A stretch of 23,109 nt of DNA from a virus: IMG/VR virus record IMGVR_UViG_3300032560_000933, positions 1 to 23,109 of that record. One strand, 5' to 3'. Positions 6,598 through 14,220 of this stretch are shown piece by piece. Positions within the stretch are counted from its first letter, which is position 1. Each line of letters opens with the position of its first letter. Below the pieces are notes generated by a model that saw nothing but the letters and a program-made list of their open reading frames with translations, ran no database searches and had not been told where the DNA came from. Made by a program: the position numbers and the translations under genes.

Positions 6598-6626
6598 TTG
6601 ACAAATTCTGCCGCCTATGATAGATT
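6598..6626 (+). promoter_or_regulatory. Sigma70-type promoter ahead of queD
   Basis: TTGACA (6598-6603) is a perfect -35, followed by a 17-base spacer and TAGATT (6621-6626, four of six). The 9-mer GCTTGACAA around the -35 recurs at the promoters near 17856 and 19525. It would drive queD, the phosphoribosyltransferase gene, the glycosylase gene and queE with host polymerase. Confidence 0.65.
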
Positions 6627-6644
6627 TAACATAGGAGAATAATC

Positions 6645-7118
6645 ATGTCAAAATATATTAGTACTAAGACTTATAAGCAATTAGGTCCAGTAGCCTATCG
6701 TCAATGGCGAGCAGATAGTCACTGTAATCAAGTGCATGGCTATGCTCTAAGTTTTCATTTTGAGTTTGAAGCAGACACACTTGATGCTCGCAACTGGGTA
6801 GTTGACTTCGGCGGACTTAAACCTCTTAAGGGGCTTCTTGAGGATTGGTTTGATCATGCCTTACTTGTTGCAGATGATGACCCCCAAAAGAAACATCTAC
6901 TCAAGTTAGGTGATCTTGGTCTTGCAAAGATCACACTAGTTGAAAAAACTGGTTGTGAGGGTATAGCAGATTTCTTATACAATTATGTAAATGAACAGTT
7001 CCTTCCTACTTATGGTTGGGGAGATCGTGTTTGGTGTTCAAAGGTAGAAGTTAGAGAGACTGATAGTAACATGGCAATGCGAGTTGGGCACAGATCGGAG
7101 ATTGTTATAAATGAGTAA
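6645..7118 (+). CDS. queD: 6-carboxy-tetrahydropterin synthase (phage-type QueD)
   Basis: 157 residues of the T-fold family. SHCNQVHGYALSF (residues 25-37) matches the C-x3-HGH segment with catalytic Cys27 and zinc His31, but the second His is Tyr33. His26 next to the cysteine may be another ligand. VVDFGGLKPLK (52-62), FDHALLV (Asp70-His71), TGCEGIADFLY (Glu105 in the PTxE position) and VEVRETDSN (Glu138) follow in order. It converts dihydroneopterin triphosphate from FolE to 6-carboxytetrahydropterin for QueE. The AGGAG site is strong and a sigma70 promoter lies directly upstream. It overlaps the phosphoribosyltransferase by 8 bases. From memory, the HGY variant is usual in phage QueD proteins. 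Confidence 0.9.
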   Translation: MSKYISTKTYKQLGPVAYRQWRADSHCNQVHGYALSFHFEFEADTLDARNWVVDFGGLKPLKGLLEDWFDHALLVADDDPQKKHLLKLGDLGLAKITLVEKTGCEGIADFLYNYVNEQFLPTYGWGDRVWCSKVEVRETDSNMAMRVGHRSEIVINE

Positions 7119-7659
7119 AGAGATACATTATAACAATGTTAATGAATTAGTTCACAATATTATAAGGCAAATTACACTAGATAGCTTTCGTCCAGATTAC
7201 GTAATAGGCATCACGAGGGGTGGCTTAGTTCCTGCAGTATTGATCAGTCACTATTTTAATATACCTATGCATACTCTTAAGGTAAGTCTTCGCAGTAGTC
7301 CTCAGGATACTGAATCAAACTGTTGGATGGCTGAGGATGCTTTTGGTTATGTTGATCTAGCGGAACGTGACACCCTTAAGAGCAGATGGGATACAAAAAA
7401 GCGTAAGAATATACTTATTGTTGACGATATAAATGATAGTGGAGCAACTTTTAACTGGATTAAAAATGATTGGGCACAAAGTTGTTTTCCCGATGAAACA
7501 CAAGCATGGAATTCAGTTTGGAATCACAATATAAAGTTTGCTGTTATGGTTGACAATGAAGCAAGTGATTTTGAAGGAATTGATTACTTTGGAGAAGCTA
7601 TCAACAAGATAGAAGATCCTGCTTTTATTCAGTTTCCATGGGAACGGTGGTGGAAGTGA
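7111..7659 (+). CDS. Type I phosphoribosyltransferase
   Basis: 182 residues. VIGITRGGLVPA (31-42) is the pyrophosphate-loop region, and ILIVDDINDSGATF (101-114) is the PRPP-binding signature with its two acidic residues. The protein resembles hypoxanthine/xanthine phosphoribosyltransferases, but the base-specificity part (C-terminal third, with FGEAINK and PFQFPWERW-like residues) is too divergent to name a substrate. It sits between queD and the glycosylase/queE pair with overlaps on both sides, so it is in the same transcript. It may salvage a purine or a deazapurine made by the pathway; that link is inferred from position only. Confidence 0.85.
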   Translation: MSKEIHYNNVNELVHNIIRQITLDSFRPDYVIGITRGGLVPAVLISHYFNIPMHTLKVSLRSSPQDTESNCWMAEDAFGYVDLAERDTLKSRWDTKKRKNILIVDDINDSGATFNWIKNDWAQSCFPDETQAWNSVWNHNIKFAVMVDNEASDFEGIDYFGEAINKIEDPAFIQFPWERWWK

Positions 7660-8072
7660 CCACTCCTATGCGAGATGATCTCATGGTCCAACAGCAGGTA
7701 AAAAATGCTTGGCAACATATGGTAGGAGTGATCATGTTGAATCAAACACATCGTGGCATGGTCAAGAAGGTCCTTCCGCAATTTTTACATATCTGGCCTA
7801 ACCATCTTGCATTAATCTTTAGCGAACCCCAAGAAGTCTATGATGTCATCTGGCCTCTTGGTATGATGACTATTAGGGAAAAAAGAATCCGCAAGATGTC
7901 AGAACAGTACTTGTCCTGGGACGGAAAAGATGCTACAAAGTTATATGGCATTGGAAAATACGGTAGTGACAGTTATGAGATTTTCTTCAAACAGAACTAT
8001 TCTGTCCAACCAACCGACAAAGAACTACTAAGATATCTAAAGGACATGGATTATGACACAAATCAAGGTTAG
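7638..8072 (+). CDS. HhH-GPD DNA glycosylase, MBD4-like
   Basis: 144 residues resembling the catalytic domain of MBD4 and related HhH-GPD glycosylases. VGVIMLNQT (29-37) opens the fold, WPLGMMTIREKRI resembles LKPLGLYDLRAKTI, and LYGIGKYGSDSYEIF (102-116) is the helix-hairpin-helix. QPTDKELLRYL puts Asp127 where MBD4 has its catalytic Asp (HPEDHKL). No iron-sulfur cysteines follow. MBD4 removes T or U opposite G. Here it may protect phage DNA from deamination products, or act on unmodified or modified bases; this is inference. The start is uncertain: ATG 7638 overlaps the upstream gene by 22 bases, and ATG 7668 would also keep the domain. Confidence 0.8.
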   Translation: MGTVVEVTTPMRDDLMVQQQVKNAWQHMVGVIMLNQTHRGMVKKVLPQFLHIWPNHLALIFSEPQEVYDVIWPLGMMTIREKRIRKMSEQYLSWDGKDATKLYGIGKYGSDSYEIFFKQNYSVQPTDKELLRYLKDMDYDTNQG

Positions 8073-8934
8073 TGAACTCTTTTATAGTGTTCAGGGCGAG
8101 GGCCGATATCAAGGTGTTCCAAGCATATTCCTGAGAACTTTCGGATGTAACTTCACATGCGGTGGCTTCGGTATGCCTAAGGGCAAGGTGTCCGGTGAGC
8201 GTGATACTATCGCTTTTATGCATGGAAACCATCCTTATAAGGAATACAAGGATCTACCCTTAGTCAGTACTGGCTGTGACTCTTACGCCTCATGGGATCC
8301 TCGCTTTAAGCATCTGTCCCCGATGATGGATATTGATTCTATTGTTGATAAAATTATGGAACTGCTACCGTTTGGAGAATGGCGGGACGAACACTTAGTC
8401 ATCACTGGTGGTGAACCACTATTAGGTTGGCAACGTGCTTATCCTGAACTGCTGAGTCATCCTAAGATGAAGGGTCTCAAGGAGATAACCTTTGAGACAA
8501 ATGGCACTCAGCCACTGTCAGATGATTTTGCTAAGTACCTAGATGACTGGCGTTGGGAAGCGGTATCAGGCGAGGAGACCGGATTTTCCTTTAATCGTGA
8601 GATTACTTTCTCTGTCAGTGCCAAGCTGAGTTGTTCAGGCGAATCTCGCGAGGATGCCATCAAGCCTGATGTCGTTTGCAGGTATGAAGATGTAGGTACT
8701 GCATATCTCAAGTTTGTTGTTGCGACGGAAGATGACATCAATGAGGCATTGGAAGTTGTTAAGATTTATCGTGACGCTGAGTTTGAAGGTCATGTATATC
8801 TGATGCCAGTTGGCGGTGTACAGAGCGTATATGCCCTAAACAACAAAAATGTTGCGGCCGCAGCAATGAAACACGGTCTTCGTTACAGCGATAGACTTCA
8901 TCTACCTTTATTCGGTAATGGATGGGGAACCTAA
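8053..8934 (+). CDS. queE: 7-carboxy-7-deazaguanine synthase (phage-type QueE, radical SAM)
   Basis: 293 residues. YSVQGEG (11-17) and FLRTFGCNFTC (26-36) are hallmark QueE motifs. The radical SAM cluster uses C32 and C36, but the third cysteine (C75, in TGCDSYASWD) follows an insertion of 38 residues, instead of standing in CxxxCxxC. ITGGEPLL (117-124) and FETNGT are the SAM-binding motifs. The enzyme contracts 6-carboxytetrahydropterin to CDG. AAGGA precedes the ATG, and the gene overlaps the glycosylase gene by 20 bases. Length and the split cluster agree with phage QueE proteins, as far as I recall them. QueC, which would turn CDG into preQ0, was not found. Confidence 0.92.
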   Translation: MTQIKVSELFYSVQGEGRYQGVPSIFLRTFGCNFTCGGFGMPKGKVSGERDTIAFMHGNHPYKEYKDLPLVSTGCDSYASWDPRFKHLSPMMDIDSIVDKIMELLPFGEWRDEHLVITGGEPLLGWQRAYPELLSHPKMKGLKEITFETNGTQPLSDDFAKYLDDWRWEAVSGEETGFSFNREITFSVSAKLSCSGESREDAIKPDVVCRYEDVGTAYLKFVVATEDDINEALEVVKIYRDAEFEGHVYLMPVGGVQSVYALNNKNVAAAAMKHGLRYSDRLHLPLFGNGWGT

Positions 8935-8936
8935 AC

Positions 8937-9158
8937 ATGAAAAGAGAAATCCGACTTATTAGTGAACAAAATCCCAAAGTATATACTATTATTGGTGATG
9001 ATGATTTGGGTGACGGAGTAAAAATTGAAGTATGGGATGATACTGAATTATCTGGAAGTCTTTGCTTTGATATTCCGGAAGCACTAGAGATCGCCAGGGT
9101 GATCCTTGTAAACTACCAAACAATAATTACAGAATTGAACCCTACAGCAGAAGAATAA
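8937..9158 (+). CDS. Small acidic protein, unknown function
   Basis: 73 residues starting at ATG 8937, which has GGGGA about 8 bases upstream and stands 2 bases after the queE stop. No domain is recognised. The protein is acidic (DDDLGDG, WDDTELSG) with a final helix (EALEIARVILVNYQTIITEL) and probably adopts a small alpha-beta fold. It is followed by the methyltransferase gene 2 bases later, which links the queE operon to the sugar-modification genes. Confidence 0.65.
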   Translation: MKREIRLISEQNPKVYTIIGDDDLGDGVKIEVWDDTELSGSLCFDIPEALEIARVILVNYQTIITELNPTAEE

Positions 9159-9160
9159 GA

Positions 9161-9937
9161 ATGAACAAAAAAGCGATCAAACAAAAAATAATTGAATATT
9201 GGGATCGTCAGCCCTGTAACATCAATCACAGCAAGAGCGAGATCGGGACATTTCAATACTTTGAAGAGGGCGCTGCTAAACGGTATACAGCAGAACCACA
9301 TATCAAGGATTTCGCACGGTTTCATCTATACAAAGGTAAGCGTGTCCTTGAGGTAGGATGCGGTATCGGTGCCGACGCAACTGAATTTGCTAAGGCAGGA
9401 GCTGAGTATGTGGGTATTGACATTAGTCAAGAGAGTTTGAATCTCGCTAAGAAGCGATTTGAAGTCTACGGTCTTGATGGACAGTTCCATCTGCGAAGCG
9501 GGGATGAGGACCTTTCTGATCTAGGACAGTTTGATCTAATCTATAGCTTTGGTGTGATCCATCACTATCCTGATATTGACCAGACTCTAGACAATCTTCG
9601 TAATTCTCTGAAGTCTTCGGGTGAGCTAAAGTTCATGGTCTATGCCAAGAATAGCTGGAAGTATGCCATGATTCAGTCGGGCTTAGATCAATTTGAGGCA
9701 CAGTCAGGTTGTCCTTATGCAAATGCATATTCTACAGAAGAAGTTGAGACTCTGCTAGCAGGAAAATTCAACACGACCGAAATCAAGCAAGCACATTGTT
9801 TCATGTATGATGTTCCTAAGTATAAGCAGAACATTTTTGAATTGGAACCTTGGTTTGCAGCCATGTCTGAAGAGATGCGTGAAACAGTGCGACGATATAT
9901 GGGATGGCATCTGCTGGTATCTGCAACAAAACCATGA
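9161..9937 (+). CDS. Class I SAM-dependent methyltransferase
   Basis: 258 residues. VLEVGCGIGAD (62-72) is motif I, followed by YVGIDIS (84-89), and FDLIYSFGVIHHYPDI contains motif IV. The start, EYWDRQPCNINHS, is of a type seen in methyltransferases of nucleotide-sugar and small-molecule pathways. Fold and cofactor are clear; the substrate is not. Its last codons overlap the glycosyltransferase start in an ATGA junction, and with the epimerase downstream this suggests methylation of a sugar or of its carrier. Confidence 0.85.
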   Translation: MNKKAIKQKIIEYWDRQPCNINHSKSEIGTFQYFEEGAAKRYTAEPHIKDFARFHLYKGKRVLEVGCGIGADATEFAKAGAEYVGIDISQESLNLAKKRFEVYGLDGQFHLRSGDEDLSDLGQFDLIYSFGVIHHYPDIDQTLDNLRNSLKSSGELKFMVYAKNSWKYAMIQSGLDQFEAQSGCPYANAYSTEEVETLLAGKFNTTEIKQAHCFMYDVPKYKQNIFELEPWFAAMSEEMRETVRRYMGWHLLVSATKP

Positions 9938-11289
9938 GTAACTACGACAAAAGAATTGCATTTCTGATCAGTGACCAGCACCTTATTACCCACGGTGGCA
10001 TCGGTCAATTTGCTAAGGGATTCACAGAAATGTGTTCCCGTATTGGTTGGAAAGTTGATATCATTCTAGATAAGACACCAACAAATGATCTGGCTAATAT
10101 CGTTAAATCATTAGGTGCAAATATCATATATCCATCTGATGGCCTGCGATACACAGAACACACTGCTACCTTTGCATTTAGCGATAGCATTAACTTTGAA
10201 AAAATGATAAATTTTAGAAAAAGTATAATGCTTGCATTTCAATCCAACATTTATGACATGATGTTATGTAATACTCAAGAAGCAATGAGTGCTGCCTACG
10301 CTATGGGCATAGGTAAATATCTGCCAGTGGTATTCTATACTCATTCATACAGCATGGTTTTTCGCGATGAGCAAGACTTTAGCGATGTATGCATAGACGA
10401 ATATCACGGCTTTTTCAATAAGCATATGGAGCTGTCTCATATCTTTGTGGGAACTCAATCACAAAAGAATGTAGATGAGATGACTAAGTATGGGGCAAAG
10501 AATGTATCACTCTTGCGTATGCCATTGAGTGAACGAGGATTGCTTGAACCTAATCATGGTCCTCGCAGTGGTGTACTGTTCATTGGACGATGGGAAGAGC
10601 GCAAGAATCCTGCTGCTTATCTTAAAGTGATGAAGGAAACAGGATTACCCTGTAAAGTAATGACAAATAACAATGGTGCTAAGAAGTTTGAAAAAGCGTT
10701 CAAGGAGGCAGGCATCACTGATTATGAAATTAAGGTATCTATCATAGGACAAGAGAAGGTAAACTTCATCAAAGGCTGTAGCGTTTTCTTTATGCCAGCA
10801 TTAGGCGAGAACTATCCGTTCGCGTTTAGCGAGTGCTTGGGTCACGTGCCATGTGTAGTGTTGGATAACCAAGATTGGTCTGACAATTTTGATGAAAAAT
10901 ACTTCTATAAAGAAACCTTAGCAACTGCCGGTGATAGAATAAAACTTCTATATAATGCTACCGACTACTATAGCACCGGTGCATTGGACTATATCAAAGG
11001 TTTAGATGATGATACTGCTAACAGGTGGATAGAATTTTTGAACAACTTTGTAGCAAAGCAAAGTAAGACTAGTGCAGCAAAGATTAATAACTATGATACT
11101 ACATCCTATCGCGACTACATTAAGGATTTGAGTCGAGGGCAACTAGCACGAGAAGATGTTGAAAGCGTATTAGCTAATAGACATAAGTTTAGGGTTATCT
11201 ACACTGATGCTGATACATATCTGACAAAGGATCCTGAGTTTGTTCCTGATGAAGATATCGTAAGCACTAATTTATTTGAAGGGCTATAA
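9934..11289 (+). CDS. GT4-type glycosyltransferase
   Basis: 451 residues from ATG 9934, which sits in an ATGA overlap with the methyltransferase stop and is preferred to the upstream ATG at 9904. HGGIGQFAKGF (20-30) is the glycine-rich N-terminal loop of GT-B retaining enzymes. FIGRWEERKNP (216-226) opens the second Rossmann domain, and E292-x7-E300 in GENYPFAFSE is the typical EX7E donor site of GT4. The C-terminal 120 residues extend past the usual domain. It differs from the other glycosyltransferase of this window at 3724. Acceptor unknown: DNA, a virion protein or the cell envelope are all possible. Confidence 0.85.
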   Translation: MSNYDKRIAFLISDQHLITHGGIGQFAKGFTEMCSRIGWKVDIILDKTPTNDLANIVKSLGANIIYPSDGLRYTEHTATFAFSDSINFEKMINFRKSIMLAFQSNIYDMMLCNTQEAMSAAYAMGIGKYLPVVFYTHSYSMVFRDEQDFSDVCIDEYHGFFNKHMELSHIFVGTQSQKNVDEMTKYGAKNVSLLRMPLSERGLLEPNHGPRSGVLFIGRWEERKNPAAYLKVMKETGLPCKVMTNNNGAKKFEKAFKEAGITDYEIKVSIIGQEKVNFIKGCSVFFMPALGENYPFAFSECLGHVPCVVLDNQDWSDNFDEKYFYKETLATAGDRIKLLYNATDYYSTGALDYIKGLDDDTANRWIEFLNNFVAKQSKTSAAKINNYDTTSYRDYIKDLSRGQLAREDVESVLANRHKFRVIYTDADTYLTKDPEFVPDEDIVSTNLFEGL

Positions 11290-12138
11290 ATGAAAAAAGT
11301 ATTGATCACTGGATGTTCGGGCTATATCGGCTCTCATCTCTGCAAGATGCTTGAGCATGAATATGAAGTTCATGGACTTGATGTTATGGATCCGCAACAT
11401 CCTATCAAGAAATTCTTTAAGGTCGATATCAATCGCCCTATCTTGCATGACGAAGAATATGACGCAATTGTTCATCTGGCTGCACTCGTTAGAGTGGGAG
11501 AGAGCGAACAGATTCCGATCATGTACTATATCACCAATCTGAATGGTACGATGAATGTATTGAATAAGATTAAGACTTCTAACTTCATATTTGCTTCTAC
11601 AGGTGCTACTGAGTTATGCAATAGTGCATATGCTATCAGCAAACGCGCAGCAGAAGATGTTGTGAAAGAATATTGTACTAAACACACTGCTACACCTTAT
11701 ACCATTTTCCGATTCTACAATGTGATTGGCACGTCCGGATATGATCCTACCAATCCAGATGGGCTGATGTATAAGATGTTGGAATCAAGTTATACGAGAG
11801 AGTTCACTATTTATGGCAGTGATTATGACACACCAGACGGAACCTGCATTCGTGACTATGTTCACGTTGATGAGATTTGCGAAGCGATCCGAATGGCTAT
11901 TGAGCAGCCAGCTAATAAGATTGAATGTCTGGGACACGGTGTTGGACACACAGTTAGTGAAATGTTTGAACTATTCAAGCAAGTGAATCATGATGCACTT
12001 AATCAAGACACTGATGTCCCTGTCGTTACGAAGATTGGACCCCGTAGAAAAGGGGACATACCTTATAGCGTACTAGAAGATGTGTCCCCTTATATGAAAA
12101 ATCTCTATACTATAGAAGATTTGCTCAAGTTACCTTAA
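11290..12138 (+). CDS. NAD-dependent sugar epimerase/dehydratase (GalE-like, extended SDR)
   Basis: 282 residues. LITGCSGYIGSHL (5-17) is the NAD-binding GxxGxxG motif. VHLAALV is the following strand, and a Ser/Thr pair at 103-104 with Y114-x3-K118 (YAISK) forms the catalytic triad. FRFYNVIGTSG and CIRDYVHVDE are GalE-like substrate-side motifs. At 282 residues it is shorter than GalE (about 338), with a compact C-terminal part. It starts immediately after the stop of the GT4 gene. It would supply or convert the nucleotide sugar used by the neighbouring glycosyltransferase. Confidence 0.9.
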   Translation: MKKVLITGCSGYIGSHLCKMLEHEYEVHGLDVMDPQHPIKKFFKVDINRPILHDEEYDAIVHLAALVRVGESEQIPIMYYITNLNGTMNVLNKIKTSNFIFASTGATELCNSAYAISKRAAEDVVKEYCTKHTATPYTIFRFYNVIGTSGYDPTNPDGLMYKMLESSYTREFTIYGSDYDTPDGTCIRDYVHVDEICEAIRMAIEQPANKIECLGHGVGHTVSEMFELFKQVNHDALNQDTDVPVVTKIGPRRKGDIPYSVLEDVSPYMKNLYTIEDLLKLP

Positions 12139-12139
12139 C

Positions 12140-12745
12140 TTACTTATTGATAGCGTCAAGATTGATAGCATTGCCACCCACTGGATAGATTGCGCCTGGG
12201 GCTGCTTGAGTGAATCCTAGTTGTCCTGGCTTAACATGTCGTGAAGTCCAAGGGCTTTCCATGATAGGACCGTAGCAACTTGCTAACTTAGCACCGTTAA
12301 CAGGCTGTGCTTGCACCTGACATGGGAAGGACCATTGATTGCTCATTCCAGTTTCAGGTGTCGTGCCGATAGTGAAAGAACGAAATTGTGCTGGTGCCAC
12401 TGCCCAAGAAGGAGCCTGCGGGTAACTTGTTTCTGGTGGAACACCGAACAACGACCATACTGTCTTAGAAGTATGATCTGGGGTATCACAAGAACCGTCT
12501 GCATTCACGGTGCGATTCATCAACTTTAGATTAGCAATTGCTGAACCATTGAGAACTGGACACACTGCCATTCCTTCTCTGAACTTTTTACCATTAACCG
12601 TCATCATTTTGCCGGTCGGTGTTGAAGGAGATGCTGCACATAATGCGTATTCACCCTTACAGATTCCGAGCGGGGCTCCCGCAAATGCCGGTGCACTTGA
12701 TCCAGCAGTCAATAATATAGCGAGTGCTATTGCTAAGTTCTTCAT
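12140..12745 (-). CDS. Secreted protein with Sec signal peptide, unknown function
   Basis: 201 residues on the minus strand, convergent with the epimerase and one base away from it. The N-terminus is a textbook signal peptide: MKN, a hydrophobic run (LAIALAILLTAG), then an AFA-type cleavage site followed by GAPLG (about residues 22-23). The mature part has several cysteines (CKGEYALC, CPVLNG, DGSCDT, FPCQVQ, ASCYG) that may form disulfides, and is rich in Pro, Ser and Gly. No family is recognised. AAGGAG lies 7 bases ahead of the ATG and a late-type octamer further up, so it is probably made late and exported to the periplasm or cell surface. Confidence 0.8.
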   Translation of the reverse strand: MKNLAIALAILLTAGSSAPAFAGAPLGICKGEYALCAASPSTPTGKMMTVNGKKFREGMAVCPVLNGSAIANLKLMNRTVNADGSCDTPDHTSKTVWSLFGVPPETSYPQAPSWAVAPAQFRSFTIGTTPETGMSNQWSFPCQVQAQPVNGAKLASCYGPIMESPWTSRHVKPGQLGFTQAAPGAIYPVGGNAINLDAINK

Positions 12746-12774
12746 TTAAGTTCTCCTTGTTTTAAATGTGCTAC

Positions 12775-12782
12775 TATTTATT
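12775..12782 (-). promoter_or_regulatory. Late promoter octamer AATAAATA
   Basis: On the minus strand the octamer lies 29 bases upstream of the secreted-protein ATG and directly against the stop of the gp88-like gene. It differs from the T4 consensus in the first base only. Confidence 0.45.
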
Positions 12783-14066
12783 CTAGTGTATCAACAAGAA
12801 GCTATTTAGGATGTCATTACGATTTGCACCGTCGTCGCCTTCACCAGGCATGACGATGACATTATGCATCTTGCTTACGTCTGGTTTCTCTTTTGGTGCT
12901 GGGTGACTCATCATCTCATCATAAGTCCAGATTGAACTGGGCTCAATACTATACTTGGCTGCTAAACGCTGTTTGAATGCCTCTAGATTCTTGCGTGAAG
13001 CAAAATGCGTCCGACCCTTAGCATCCTTCTTGACCTTTATTCCGTCTTTTGCGATCAAGTCATTGAAGAGTTCTTCGGGAACGACCCGGCTGTTCTTTGT
13101 CTTCGCAAAATCAATCTGCTTCTCTTGGTTAGGCTTCGCGCCCATTGAATAGTTCATCTTGAAGTTTCCAGGAGCAGCACCTTGTGCGACACTGGCCAGC
13201 TTGGTATAAGCATAGAAGTCTACATTAGGATATTTACGGGCTAGGTTGTATGCATACTCAAGATACTGCGGAGAGAAAAAGTCTCCGGCATCGTGCCAAC
13301 GAATGATAAGAGTAGTCTCGGTTCCCTTTCTCTTATCTATCTTCTGTAGTTTACGAGAGTTTTCCTGAATCTCTGCACCTAACATATCCATAAATCCTTG
13401 TGGATCATTGTACAAAAAGTTTAGTAGACGGGTCTGTCCTAGGCTGACGCCCTTCCATTGAACATATCCGCCCTTCATCGCATAGCAATAAGTCTGACAT
13501 ACTCCTGCTCCTGTACAAGTATCAACGATTATGAAGTCATTGGTGTCTTCGTTTACCGCTAGGCCTTTTAGTGCAGGCAGGCCCACATTGTAGAATGCAC
13601 TAGCAGTACCATCACTGTGCTGCATCTTCTCGTTTTGCTTTAGTATCTTAGTGGGGCGTTTTGTTATAGAGCTACGGAGTTTGTCAAGATCATACTTCTG
13701 TCCGTCATCATTGACGATAGGAACATTGCTCCTATGAACATATGGAATCTTGAATCTATCCTGCTTTGTTTTGCCTGATACATATTTTTCGGTGCCTCGC
13801 GGAGTCTTCTTTGACTGACCTGTGTTGGGATCAATTATCGGGGTACCCTTGATGCGATCTAAATACTTGTTCATCTCGTCTTTTGACATAGTACGATGTG
13901 GTGCATCTAGTTTTGCTTCGTCAACCTCTTCTTCCTCAGGTGCAACGCCTTCGCTTTGCAAAAATTGATCAAGAGACATGACCACAAAGTTATCCGAAAA
14001 CGGAGTTTCTGCCTTGACTTCCCGTGAGTTTTCGTTTATTATGTTAAGAATGCTACGAATATCCAT
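12783..14066 (-). CDS. Gp88-family protein with cysteine cluster
   Basis: 427 residues. The central part has DTCTGAGVCQTYCYAMKGGY (C184, C190, C194), QTRLLNFLYND, IIRWHDAGDFFSPQYLEYA (254-272) and DFYAYTK (283-289). These are the conserved blocks I associate with the phage gp88 family (mycobacteriophage gp88-like). Its function is unknown. The cysteine spacing C-x5-C-x3-C and the barrel-like order of motifs recall radical SAM proteins, but no standard CxxxCxxC is present. The N-terminal 150 residues are an acidic and then basic extension. It is leftward, with a late octamer 22 bases ahead of its ATG, suggesting a late or virion-linked role. Confidence 0.7.
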   Translation of the reverse strand: MDIRSILNIINENSREVKAETPFSDNFVVMSLDQFLQSEGVAPEEEEVDEAKLDAPHRTMSKDEMNKYLDRIKGTPIIDPNTGQSKKTPRGTEKYVSGKTKQDRFKIPYVHRSNVPIVNDDGQKYDLDKLRSSITKRPTKILKQNEKMQHSDGTASAFYNVGLPALKGLAVNEDTNDFIIVDTCTGAGVCQTYCYAMKGGYVQWKGVSLGQTRLLNFLYNDPQGFMDMLGAEIQENSRKLQKIDKRKGTETTLIIRWHDAGDFFSPQYLEYAYNLARKYPNVDFYAYTKLASVAQGAAPGNFKMNYSMGAKPNQEKQIDFAKTKNSRVVPEELFNDLIAKDGIKVKKDAKGRTHFASRKNLEAFKQRLAAKYSIEPSSIWTYDEMMSHPAPKEKPDVSKMHNVIVMPGEGDDGANRNDILNSFLLIH

Positions 14067-14087
14067 TGTGACCCTATTATCTACTGT

Positions 14088-14095
14088 TATTTATC
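14088..14095 (-). promoter_or_regulatory. Late promoter octamer GATAAATA
   Basis: It lies 22 bases upstream of the gp88-like ATG on the minus strand. The surrounding 14 bases (GTTTTGATAAATAA) are identical to those at 3658-3671 ahead of the GIY-YIG endonuclease. Confidence 0.5.
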
Positions 14096-14118
14096 AAAAC
14101 CTAAATTAGGAACTAAAA

Positions 14119-14217
14119 ATGCAAGACACTAGCAATGACATTCTTTTTTATGCGGCAGGTGCATTAGCATCTATAGCTATTCTACTTATCTTGTTTAAAA
14201 CCTTTCGAGACCGATGA
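14119..14217 (+). CDS. Single-pass membrane microprotein, 32 residues
   Basis: A 32-residue ORF with AGGA 7 bases ahead of the ATG. Residues 8-26 are hydrophobic (ILFYAAGALASIAILLILF) and are followed by a basic tail (KTFRDR), so a single inner-membrane helix with the N-terminus out is likely. It lies between the divergent gp88-like gene and the truncated MNIF copy. Function unknown. The ribosome site and the clean topology make it more than a chance frame. Confidence 0.6.
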   Translation: MQDTSNDILFYAAGALASIAILLILFKTFRDR

Positions 14218-14220
14218 ACA

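Noticed and set aside
9715-10008. Leftward ORF across the methyltransferase and GT4 junction
   Set aside because: It has no ribosome site and lies fully opposite two well-supported genes.
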